In this document: positions 1 to 5,436 of the stretch, piece after piece
Layout: the number at the start of each line of letters is the position of its first letter
Numbering within the stretch: the stretch's first letter is position 1
Position numbers and translations under genes: made by a program
Notes under the pieces: generated by a model
What the model saw: only the letters and a program-made list of their open reading frames with translations
Database searches by the model: none
What the model was told of the DNA's origin: nothing
NCBI GenBank assembly: GCA_018830605.1
Contig: JAHJRZ010000052.1
Span: forward strand, 1 to 5,436
Origin: Patescibacteria group bacterium
Lineage (GTDB): Bacteria; Patescibacteriota; UBA1384; JAHJRZ01
Direction: 5' to 3'
Length of the DNA: 5,436 nt

Positions 1-255
1 AATGAGATTATTGCGCAAAAGCTGCCGGTTGAGTGTGAGAAGACGTCAGTCGAGAGAGCTAAAGAGCAAGGCGCCCGAGCGCAATTTCTTGATAAATATA
101 AAGGTTCTGTGACAATGTACTCGATTGGTGACTACTCTCGCGAGCTTTGCAAAGGCCCGCACGTCAAAAATACTTCCGAGCTTGGTCATTTCAAGATAAT
201 TAAAGAAGAAGCCTCATCTGCAGGCGTGCGAAGAATTAAAGCGACTCTTAAGTAA
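1..255 (+). CDS. alaS: Alanine--tRNA ligase, C-terminal fragment (editing/SAD domain); 5' end outside window
   Basis: Frame 1 is open from the first base to TAA at 253-255, giving the last 84 residues of a longer protein. The sequence matches the second additional domain shared by AlaRS and ThrRS, which hydrolyses mischarged tRNA. The visible signature is SRELCKGPHV (residues 46-55), the C-x3-H half of the zinc site (Cys50, His54), followed by ELGHFKIIKEE and SAGVRRIKA. The SAGVRRI ending is AlaRS-like; ThrRS continues into a catalytic core, whereas this protein stops. A usual AlaRS has a further C-terminal (C-Ala/DHHA1) region of a few hundred residues after this domain, absent here. To my knowledge short AlaRS of this kind occur in CPR bacteria. 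The common CGG is CKG here. A free-standing AlaX-type editing protein cannot be excluded because the N-terminal part is missing. Confidence 0.85.
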   Translation, partial: NEIIAQKLPVECEKTSVERAKEQGARAQFLDKYKGSVTMYSIGDYSRELCKGPHVKNTSELGHFKIIKEEASSAGVRRIKATLK

Positions 256-276
256 ATATTATTTTTCCCCCAACTT

Positions 277-304
277 TTGTATTAAAGGTTTTGTCTGATA
301 TAAT
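277..304 (+). promoter_or_regulatory. Extended -10 promoter ahead of the ftsA/pilM-like gene
   Basis: A perfect TATAAT lies at 299-304, preceded by TG at 296-297 (TGATATAAT), the extended -10 form. The best -35 is TTGTAT at 277-282, with a 16-bp spacer and three of six consensus bases, so the extended -10 probably carries recognition. Transcription should start near 311. The leader is about 110 bases if translation starts at 421 and about 56 if it starts at the TTG at 367. The same ten bases, TGATATAATA, recur at the second promoter in this window. Confidence 0.7.
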
Positions 305-311
305 AGAAACG

Positions 312-375
312 AAATTCCAAGATGCAAGAGACAAGATACAAACTTAAAAGCTTGAGGGATTAAATTTTGGAATTT
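312..375 (+). promoter_or_regulatory. Possible leader fold: 9-bp inverted repeat at 312-320 and 367-375
   Basis: AAATTCCAA at 312-320 is perfectly complementary to TTGGAATTT at 367-375. The left arm begins one base after the predicted transcription start. The right arm covers the alternative TTG start codon at 367. A 46-base loop holds the purine-rich GAGGG at 354-358. Only two of the nine pairs are G-C and the loop is long, so the helix would be weak. It could be chance in an AT-rich leader or a modest translational control element. There is no sign of a known riboswitch. Confidence 0.25.
354..358 (+). promoter_or_regulatory. Shine-Dalgarno-like GAGGG that could serve a TTG start at 367
   Basis: GAGGG sits 8 bases before TTG at 367, which is in frame with the ATPase gene and would add 18 residues. 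The ATG at 421 has only AT-rich sequence before it and no such site. This is the main argument for the longer form. Against it, the extra residues (MEFVIFCVLKFNYCNFYN) do not resemble the N-terminus of the family, while MSFFGLFGKK does. Confidence 0.35.
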
Positions 376-420
376 GTGATTTTTTGTGTCTTGAAATTTA
401 ATTATTGTAATTTTTATAAC

Positions 421-1677
421 ATGTCATTCTTTGGTTTGTTTGGCAAAAAAACAGGAGGAGAATATGCACTCTCTCTTGATATTGGTACAGAGTTTGTCAA
501 AACAATTATTTTTAAAATAACCGCTCCTTCGGAAGGCGAGGTTTTGGGCATTGGCAGACAGCGCCAGCGCTTGGGCGATATGCAGGGCGGGGCAGTAATG
601 GATATTGCCGGGGTGATTAATAATTGCAAAGTCGCCATGGGCCAGGCCGAAGAGATGGCCGGGGTCAGCCCGGAGCAGACGATTATTGGCATTGCCGGGG
701 AGCTGGTCAAAGGAGCAACCACCAATGTTCATTATACGCGGCGCGATCCAGCCAAGAATATTGAGATGAAAGAATTAAAAAAAATCATTGCCAAGGTTCA
801 GGAAAAATCTTTTGAAAAGGCGCGGGAGATCTTGGCTTGGGAGACCGGTTATCAGGAGATTGATGTCAAGTTGGTCAACTCGGCCGTAGTTGATGTGCGC
901 ATTGACGGCTATAAAGTGACGAATCCTCTTGGATTTCAGGGCAAGGAAGTCTCGGTCGGCATCTTTAATTCTTTTGCCCCGATTATTCATTTGGGAGCGT
1001 TGACGACGATCGCCGAGAATCTGGATTTAGATCTGCTCTCCATTGCCGTCGAGCCCTATGCGGTGGCGCGCTGTGTCGGGCTTGAAGACGCCAGTGAGTT
1101 TTCCGCTATTTTTATGGATATCGGCGGCGGGACGACTGATATTGCGGTGGTGCGCAACGGCGGAGTTGAGGGAACGAAGATGTTCGCCCTGGGCGGCCGT
1201 TCTTTTACTAAACGTTTAGCTTCAGAATTTGATGTCTCTTTTGCCCAAGCAGAGGAGATAAAACTTAATTATTCAAGCGAGGGGCTGGATGAGCAGTCAA
1301 AAAAGAGAGTAAAAGATGCGTTCTCAAATGACATCTCGGTCTGGCTCTCTGGAGTCGAATTAACTCTCTCTGAATTTTCTGATATTGAGCTTCTGCCCTC
1401 GCGTATTCTTCTCTGCGGCGGCGGCTCAAAACTGCCGGATATAGTTGAATCGCTTGAATCTGATGATTGGTATAAAAGGTTGCCTTTTGCTAAAAGACCG
1501 GCTATTTCGTATATTAAGATTGCTGATGTGGAGAATATAATTGATAAGACCGGCCAGCTCTCCTCGCCTCAAGATATCACGCCTATGGCGCTGGGAAATT
1601 TAGCTTTAGATCTGATGGGTGAAGAGGGAGTAGTAGAGGGAATTTTAAGAAGAGTTTCAAGAGCAGTAAGGACTTAA
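421..1677 (+). CDS. FtsA/PilM-family actin-like ATPase
   Basis: The 418-residue product is a cytoplasmic actin-fold ATPase of the FtsA/PilM group, which works at the inner face of the membrane in cell division (FtsA) or type IV pilus assembly (PilM). Visible nucleotide-binding motifs are phosphate-1 LSLDIGTEFVK (residues 17-27), phosphate-2 DIGGGTTDI (233-241) and the adenosine loop CGGGSKLPD (332-340). The region between the phosphate motifs, from about 85 to 200, matches the position of the family's SHS2/1C insert. The length fits both branches. The C-terminal stretch VVEGILRRVSRAVRT could form a basic amphipathic helix, as in FtsA, but this is inference. ATG 421 was chosen because MSFFGLFGKK is a typical family start; TTG 367 with GAGGG upstream is the alternative. 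The stop codon directly abuts the next ATG, so the two are probably translated together. No pilB, pilC, pilN or ftsZ is in view, so the choice between PilM and FtsA stays open. Confidence 0.9.
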   Translation: MSFFGLFGKKTGGEYALSLDIGTEFVKTIIFKITAPSEGEVLGIGRQRQRLGDMQGGAVMDIAGVINNCKVAMGQAEEMAGVSPEQTIIGIAGELVKGATTNVHYTRRDPAKNIEMKELKKIIAKVQEKSFEKAREILAWETGYQEIDVKLVNSAVVDVRIDGYKVTNPLGFQGKEVSVGIFNSFAPIIHLGALTTIAENLDLDLLSIAVEPYAVARCVGLEDASEFSAIFMDIGGGTTDIAVVRNGGVEGTKMFALGGRSFTKRLASEFDVSFAQAEEIKLNYSSEGLDEQSKKRVKDAFSNDISVWLSGVELTLSEFSDIELLPSRILLCGGGSKLPDIVESLESDDWYKRLPFAKRPAISYIKIADVENIIDKTGQLSSPQDITPMALGNLALDLMGEEGVVEGILRRVSRAVRT

Positions 1678-3330
1678 ATGGAGAAGGTTATTTATTTAGA
1701 GCCGGATGACGAGATAACCAGCGTCATTGATAAGATCAAAAAGGTCAATCAAGACAAGGTGATTTTAGTCGTTCCTAAAGCGGCCACTATCTTGCAGAGC
1801 GTGGTTAATCTTAAAATTCTTAAAAACCAGGCCATTCGGCTGGGCAAAGAGATCTCAATTGTGACGAGCGATGAGACCGGCAGAAATTTAGCCGGCCAGA
1901 TCGGCTTGACCGTCTATCGCGATTTAGCCAAAAGGCCTGTCTCGAGCCATGGCGAGAGGCCTCTGCCCGAGAAGGAGCCGACTCATCCCAGAGTTGAGCG
2001 GCCAGAAGAAAAACCAGAGCCAGAAGAGCCCGTAAAAAAATCTAAAGAGATGCTTGATATCCGTCCTTCTGGGGTTAAGTTTAAACCCTTTAAAGATGAA
2101 AAGAGAGCCGGAATCGGTTCAGAGACGATCTTGGAGAAATCGATTAGACCAGTTAAAGATACCAAAGTCGTAAATTCTCTTAAAAAGCTTAAAATAGCGG
2201 TTATTCTTCTTTTGTTTACAACCCTTTTGACCGGGGCCGCGGCCTATCTTCTGCTTCCGAGGGCTAGAGTGGAGTTGGTTCTAAAAGCGGAAAAATTAGA
2301 CAAGAGCTATGAGATTAAAGCCCAGAAAGATGTTCTCTTTAATGAAGAGACAGGCACTATCTCGGCTAATATCTATTCAATTGAAAAAGAAATGAGCCAG
2401 GAGTTTGAAGCCACTGGGACAAAAGAAGTTGGCGAAAAAGCCAAGGGAACAATAATTCTATTTAATGAGACCGGCACAGACCAGCCGTTAGTTGCGACAA
2501 CCCGTTTTGTCTCATCAGCTAATTTAGTTTTTAGGTCAACAGCTGCAACTACAGTTCCCAAGGCCTATCTTGATCCGGGAGGAGATAAGGTTAACGGGAC
2601 CGCCTCGGTCTCGGTCATCGCAGACGCAACTGGAGAAAAGTATAATCTCGGCCCCTCTAATTTTACCATCCCCGGGCTCGCGGCCTCGATTCAGAGTAAG
2701 GTCTATGGCCGTTCAAGCGCGGCCATGAGCGGCGGCTCAACCCGGATAATAAAAATTATCTCTGGAACAGACGCAAAAAAGGCGCAGGCGCAATTAATGG
2801 CCGAGCTTGTTAATTCAGGCAGACAAGAGGCCCTCTCCCAAGCTGATCAAGGCGAGGAGATGAGTTTTGAGGGCTCGGGACAGGGGGCGGTTATTTCGGA
2901 AGATTCGAGCCCGGCTGTTGGGGCTGAAGCTTCAAGCTTTAAGTATTCTCTTAAAGCCCAGATTAAAGTGATGACAGTTAAGAAGTCAGATTTTTATAAT
3001 CTCTTGGCCTTAAAAATTAATCAAGAGATTCCTCAAGATAAAGAATTATTAAAAGAGGAGCTTGAGAAGACGACCGAGAATAAGATTGTGAGTATTGATA
3101 CGGCTCTGGGCTTAATGAATGTTTCAAGCCGCGTTCAAGCGCCAGTGATCGCTAAAATGGACTTAGGGGCGATGAAGAATAATCTTAAAGGCAAAGAGGC
3201 GAGTGGCGCGGCCGCTTATCTCAAGGCCTTTGAAGAGATAGCTGACGCCCAGGTCTCTCTCTGGCCGTTTTTTGCTAAAAAGGTTCCCAGTCCTAAAAGA
3301 ATATTTATTAATACTTCTTATCAATTATAA
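1678..3330 (+). CDS. Single-pass membrane protein with N-terminal Rossmann-like domain and baseplate-J-like extracytoplasmic region
   Basis: The 550-residue protein has no standard gene name. Residues 1-83 form an alpha/beta domain (VIYLEPDDEITSVIDKI, then VILVVPK, then ISIVTSDETGRNLA). Residues 85-165 are a Pro/Glu/Lys-rich linker, probably disordered, with LDIRPSG at 126-132. One membrane helix spans about 172-193, ending in LLLPRARVEL. The exterior part contains KGTIILFNETG (256-266), a VATTRFVSS strand and GEKYNLGPSNFTIPG (319-333). This pattern is recalled from CPR proteins annotated baseplate J/gp47-like. The end, KRIFINTSYQL, also looks conserved. Lysines before the helix suggest N-inside topology. 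ATG 1678 follows the upstream stop with no gap, and AAGGA at 1668-1672 gives a good ribosome site. Pairing with an FtsA/PilM-like ATPase suggests a PilN-like or divisome-like role, which is inference. The biochemical function is unknown. Confidence 0.85.
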   Translation: MEKVIYLEPDDEITSVIDKIKKVNQDKVILVVPKAATILQSVVNLKILKNQAIRLGKEISIVTSDETGRNLAGQIGLTVYRDLAKRPVSSHGERPLPEKEPTHPRVERPEEKPEPEEPVKKSKEMLDIRPSGVKFKPFKDEKRAGIGSETILEKSIRPVKDTKVVNSLKKLKIAVILLLFTTLLTGAAAYLLLPRARVELVLKAEKLDKSYEIKAQKDVLFNEETGTISANIYSIEKEMSQEFEATGTKEVGEKAKGTIILFNETGTDQPLVATTRFVSSANLVFRSTAATTVPKAYLDPGGDKVNGTASVSVIADATGEKYNLGPSNFTIPGLAASIQSKVYGRSSAAMSGGSTRIIKIISGTDAKKAQAQLMAELVNSGRQEALSQADQGEEMSFEGSGQGAVISEDSSPAVGAEASSFKYSLKAQIKVMTVKKSDFYNLLALKINQEIPQDKELLKEELEKTTENKIVSIDTALGLMNVSSRVQAPVIAKMDLGAMKNNLKGKEASGAAAYLKAFEEIADAQVSLWPFFAKKVPSPKRIFINTSYQL

Positions 3331-3704
3331 TGTCTTTCTTAGCCCTTGATTTAGGAGAAAAAAGAGTGGGGGTGGCTATCTCTCGAAGCAAGATCTTAGC
3401 TGAACCCTTGAGTACGATAAGTTTTAACAGAGATTTTTATCAAGAGTTAGAAGCAATCTGCCTCATAGAAAAAGTTGAAAAAATTATTATCGGTCTACCC
3501 AAGAGCTTTGGAGACGAGGAGAACAACCAAGAAAAAAAGATAAGACGTACTGCTGATTTAATCAGAAAAAAGCTAAAGATTAAGATTGAATTTATTGATG
3601 AGAGCTTCAGTACAAAGATAGCCCAAGAAAGAAAAGCAGAGGATGTTGATCAGGAGGCGGCGGTTATTATTTTAGAGGATTATATAGATAGCCGCGGAAA
3701 TTAA
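3330..3704 (+). CDS. ruvX: Putative pre-16S rRNA nuclease / Holliday junction resolvase homologue (RuvX/YqgF)
   Basis: The 124-residue product is a RNase H-fold protein of the YqgF/RuvX family, implicated in maturing the 16S rRNA 5' end and, in some species, in Holliday junction resolution. All family blocks are visible: LALDLGEKRVGVAIS (4-18) with catalytic Asp7, IIIGLPKSFGD (52-62), FIDESFST (88-95) with Glu91, and DQEAAVIILEDYID (107-120) with Asp107. The protein is somewhat shorter than the usual 135-140 residues; the missing part is the loop between the Glu and last Asp blocks, reduced to KIAQERKAEDV. The start overlaps the upstream stop by one base (TAATG), which suggests coupled reinitiation. 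Its acidic residues are intact, so it is probably active. Confidence 0.95.
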   Translation: MSFLALDLGEKRVGVAISRSKILAEPLSTISFNRDFYQELEAICLIEKVEKIIIGLPKSFGDEENNQEKKIRRTADLIRKKLKIKIEFIDESFSTKIAQERKAEDVDQEAAVIILEDYIDSRGN

Positions 3705-3738
3705 TTGAAATTGGTGGAGATCAGGTAGAAATTAATTG
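3697..3738 (+). repeat. Pair of 11-bp direct repeats, GAAATTAATTG, 31 bp apart
   Basis: GAAATTAATTG occurs at 3697-3707 and exactly again at 3728-3738. Each copy contains the palindromic core AATTAATT. The 31-bp register is close to three helical turns, which would put both copies on the same face of the DNA. The first copy overlaps the end of ruvX; the second ends 30 bases before the next -10 box. The placement would suit an operator for the downstream two-gene cassette. Chance repetition of an AT-rich string is possible. Confidence 0.4.
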
Positions 3739-3745
3739 TCGGAAC

Positions 3746-3774
3746 TGGCGAGGCTGGCAATTTTATGATATAAT
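3746..3774 (+). promoter_or_regulatory. Extended -10 promoter positioned for a leaderless transcript
   Basis: TATAAT at 3769-3774 is preceded by TG at 3766-3767. The best -35 is a poor TGGCGA at 3746-3751 with a 17-bp spacer. Counting the last T of the hexamer as -7 puts +1 at 3781, the A of the ATG of the next gene. There is no room for a ribosome-binding site between the -10 and that ATG. The box shares TGATATAATA with the promoter at 277-304. Confidence 0.75.
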
Positions 3775-3780
3775 AAAAGT

Positions 3781-4005
3781 ATGAAATTTAGGCAGACATT
3801 ATTTTGGGACGTTAATCCAAAAAATATTGATCCGCAAAAAAACGCCCAATATATCATTGAGCGCGTGGCTGATTTTGGTCATGATGATGAAGTGCGGTGG
3901 GTTTTAAGTTATTACGATAAATCTTTTTTAAGGTCAATCATCGCTAAATCAAGATGTTTAAGACCGGAGACAAGGGCTTTATGGATGCTTCTTACCGACA
4001 GATAA
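3781..4005 (+). CDS. DUF6922-like small protein, candidate antitoxin/partner of the downstream nucleotidyltransferase
   Basis: This encodes 74 residues. The pattern LFWDVNPKNIDPQKNAQYI (7-25), then IIERVADFG (25-33), DEVRWVLSYY (36-45) and a C-terminal LRPETRALWMLL (60-71) matches what I recall of the DUF6922 family. These are small helical proteins often encoded directly before AbiEii-type nucleotidyltransferases. No signal peptide or membrane segment is visible. The ATG coincides with the predicted transcription start, so the mRNA is probably leaderless. Its 3' end overlaps the next gene by 25 bases if that gene starts at 3981. The order (small gene first, overlapping the NTase gene) matches a toxin-antitoxin arrangement, but the usual AbiEi antitoxin has a winged-helix region and this protein shows none that I can recognise. 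Antitoxin function is inference. Confidence 0.8.
   Translation: MKFRQTLFWDVNPKNIDPQKNAQYIIERVADFGHDDEVRWVLSYYDKSFLRSIIAKSRCLRPETRALWMLLTDR
3972..3976 (+). promoter_or_regulatory. Ribosome-binding site supporting the ATG at 3981
   Basis: AAGGG at 3972-3976 lies 4 bases before ATG 3981, and GGAG at 3966-3969 lies 11 bases before it. The earlier in-frame ATG at 3954 has no comparable site. Both sites lie inside the upstream gene, so ribosomes finishing that gene pass through them. This decides the start chosen for the nucleotidyltransferase gene. Confidence 0.55.
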
Positions 4006-4658
4006 AATGGCATTTAAAGATGCTGCCGCGACAGACAAAAGAGGCGCTTGATTTTTTGTCTAAAGAAAGTTGGCTCAAAGACTCGGGCTGGTATTTAGCG
4101 GGCGGCACTGCTTTGGCGCTCCAAGCAGGCCATCGTAAATCTTATGATTTGGATTTTTTCTCTCAAACTAAGGAATTTGATAATGAAGAGTTATTGGCCA
4201 ATTTTTCCAACAACAAAAACTGGTTAGTCTCAGTTAATAAGAAAAATACGATTTATGGAGAATTGTTAAAGGCGCAAGTCAGTTTTATCGCTTATCCATT
4301 TTTTGTCCCCAAGCAAAATTTTTTGCAATATGGGAATATTTCGGTGCTCGACAAGATTGACATCTCCGTGATGAAGATAACTGCCATCTCCCAGCGCGGC
4401 AGAAAAAGGGATTTTTTTGATTTGTACTTTTGCGCTCAAAACATTGAGCCATTAGAGAAAATTATTAAACGTCTCAAGGTTCAATATCCGTCAGTGGCTC
4501 ACAATTATCATCATATTTTGAAGGCTTTAGTCTATTTTGAAGACGCCGAGAGCGATCCTGAGCCAGAAATAAATTTTAAAGCCGGCTGGCAGACGGTCAA
4601 AGATTTTTTCAATAAAGAAGTTCCAGCCACCGGCAAAAAATTGGCACATTGGAATTGA
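3981..4658 (+). CDS. AbiEii/AbiGii-family nucleotidyltransferase (DUF1814-type), candidate toxin
   Basis: The 225-residue product carries the nucleotidyltransferase signature of the AbiEii/AbiGii (PF08843) family. LAGGTALALQAGHR (39-52) is the glycine motif, followed by DLDFFS (56-61) with metal-binding Asp56 and Asp58. A later block has Lys132 and RGRKRDFFDLY (139-149), matching the family's K...RxxxD..D pattern. Characterised relatives include the AbiEii toxin of phage-abortive systems and the mycobacterial MenT enzymes, which add pyrimidines to tRNA 3' ends. The substrate here is unknown. The key residues are intact, so the enzyme is probably active. The start at 3981 is supported by AAGGG upstream; ATG 3954 would add nine residues and ATG 4020 is a shorter option. 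The gene overlaps the DUF6922-like gene by 25 bases in another frame. It ends with tandem stops, TGA then TAG (4656-4661). It may be a toxin or a housekeeping RNA-modifying enzyme. Confidence 0.88.
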   Translation: MDASYRQIKWHLKMLPRQTKEALDFLSKESWLKDSGWYLAGGTALALQAGHRKSYDLDFFSQTKEFDNEELLANFSNNKNWLVSVNKKNTIYGELLKAQVSFIAYPFFVPKQNFLQYGNISVLDKIDISVMKITAISQRGRKRDFFDLYFCAQNIEPLEKIIKRLKVQYPSVAHNYHHILKALVYFEDAESDPEPEINFKAGWQTVKDFFNKEVPATGKKLAHWN

Positions 4659-4665
4659 TAGAAAA

Positions 4666-5436
4666 ATGAAAAAAACCTGTTGCATCATTTTCGTGATTGT
4701 GGCTTTATTGGTTATCATTGCTCTTATAATCGGAGGGGTTTTTTATTATCAGGGTTTAGCTGCGGTTGAGAACAAAGAGAGTGAGGCGACACTTTTCACG
4801 GTTGAGGAGGGTTGGAGCGCGGCCGAGATCGCCAGTCATTTAAAAGAAGATGATTTTATCAGGTCAGAATTGGTCTTTAAGATTCATATTTTTATTTATG
4901 GAAAACGTCATAAACTTCAGGCCGGCAGTTTTGAGCTCTCTTCTTCAATGGACGTACCTCAAATTGTTGAGGTCTTGACTAAATCCCAAGAAAAACAGAT
5001 TGAGATTAAGATTATTGAGGGTCAGAGATTGGAGGAGGTAGGGGGAGTAGTCGCCGCATCAGGAGTCAAGGGGGATTTTATCGAGCGCGCTAAAGTCGTA
5101 AATTTTAAAGACAAGTATAGTTTTTTAAGCAATCTTCCAGTTGATAATTCTCTTGAGGGTTTTCTCTTTCCAGATACCTATAAATTAAATATTAACGCGA
5201 GCGTTGATCAGGTGATCGAAAAGATGCTTGATAATTTTGATCTGAAGCTTAAAGAGCTGCCCGCGCCGACTAATCCGGTTTTTTCCAATCTTTCCGATCT
5301 GGTGATCTTAGCTTCAATTGTGGAGAGAGAGGCGACCAAATCACAGATTGAGAGGAGGAGGATTGCCGGAGTCTATCTCAACCGGCTGATCGCCCAGACC
5401 TATCTGCAGGCCGACCCGACTGTTCAATATTCAAAA
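4666..5436 (+). CDS. mltG: Endolytic murein transglycosylase MltG (YceG-like), 3' end outside window
   Basis: The frame is open from ATG 4666 to the window edge, giving 257 residues without a stop. MltG cleaves nascent glycan strands in the outer leaflet region of the cytoplasmic membrane and is thought to set glycan chain ends. A short KK start and one membrane helix (about 7-28) anchor it with the body outside. Residues 42-105 (TLFTVEEGWSAAEIASHL, then KLQAGSFELS) form the LysM-like domain. The YceG core follows, with GFLFPDTYKL (165-174), ASIVEREA (216-223) containing the catalytic Glu220, GVYLNRL (235-241) and LQADPTVQY (247-255). Usual lengths near 330-350 imply that roughly 75-95 residues are missing. 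It starts seven bases after the upstream stop with only a weak GGA 12 bases away, so it probably depends on transcription and perhaps translation from the cassette ahead of it. Confidence 0.95.
   Translation, partial: MKKTCCIIFVIVALLVIIALIIGGVFYYQGLAAVENKESEATLFTVEEGWSAAEIASHLKEDDFIRSELVFKIHIFIYGKRHKLQAGSFELSSSMDVPQIVEVLTKSQEKQIEIKIIEGQRLEEVGGVVAASGVKGDFIERAKVVNFKDKYSFLSNLPVDNSLEGFLFPDTYKLNINASVDQVIEKMLDNFDLKLKELPAPTNPVFSNLSDLVILASIVEREATKSQIERRRIAGVYLNRLIAQTYLQADPTVQYSK

Noticed and set aside
256..300. Possible terminator after alaS
   Set aside because: There is a T-run but no GC-rich inverted repeat before it, so readthrough into the next genes remains possible.
391..420. TTGAAA and TATAAC with an 18-bp spacer just before the ATG at 421, a possible second promoter
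   Set aside because: The predicted start would be near 427, downstream of the ATG, so it cannot serve that start; the region is AT-rich enough for chance hits.
414..990. Three minus-strand open frames opposite the ATPase gene (414-725, 424-732, 775-990)
   Set aside because: They lie wholly or almost wholly within the well-supported ATPase gene, resemble no family, and follow its codon pattern in mirror.
1983..2561. Minus-strand open frames 1983-2165 and 2373-2561 inside the membrane-protein gene
   Set aside because: They are short, lack recognisable domains, and are explained by the composition of the coding strand.
3954..3980. Upstream start at 3954 for the nucleotidyltransferase
   Set aside because: It has no ribosome-binding site, while ATG 3981 has AAGGG close by and yields a family-like N-terminus.
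4656..4661. TGA as a sense codon (recoded glycine, as in some CPR lineages)
   Set aside because: The TGA is followed at once by TAG, so readthrough would add one residue; glycine elsewhere uses GGN and long frames lack internal TGA.
4527..4718. Minus-strand open frame spanning the end of the NTase gene and the start of mltG
   Set aside because: Its hydrophobic stretch is the complement of ordinary coding sequence, and both overlapped genes have strong motif support.

Overview
The window looks like a piece of a Patescibacteria (Candidate Phyla Radiation, CPR) genome, probably Parcubacteria-like. The lineage call rests on gene content and protein style: an alanyl-tRNA synthetase that stops right after its editing domain, and a compact run of FtsA/PilM-like ATPase, a one-pass membrane protein with a baseplate-J-like exterior, RuvX and MltG. 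This grouping is recalled from family knowledge and was not searched. Glycine is written with ordinary GGN codons and the long frames contain no internal TGA, so the standard bacterial code fits.

Layout, all on the + strand. Positions 1-255 are the 3' end of alaS. A gap follows with an extended -10 promoter (277-304) and a leader that may fold. Then come three tightly packed genes: an FtsA/PilM-like actin-fold ATPase (421-1677), a membrane protein that starts on the very next base (1678-3330), and ruvX, which overlaps it by one base (3330-3704). A 76-base gap holds an 11-bp direct repeat and a second extended -10 promoter, placed so that transcription should begin at the A of the next ATG. 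That promoter drives a small DUF6922-like gene (3781-4005) overlapping an AbiEii-family nucleotidyltransferase gene (3981-4658). Seven bases later mltG begins (4666) and runs off the end of the window.

Working model. The FtsA/PilM-like ATPase and the membrane protein probably form a cytoplasm-to-surface pair, by analogy with PilM-PilN or FtsA and its divisome partners. MltG, a membrane-anchored peptidoglycan lyase, belongs to the same envelope theme. RuvX is a housekeeping nuclease-fold protein carried in the same operon. The DUF6922/AbiEii pair looks like a toxin-antitoxin-type cassette sitting between ruvX and mltG, with its own leaderless promoter and a possible operator. No tRNA, rRNA, CRISPR array, insertion sequence or clear hairpin terminator was seen.
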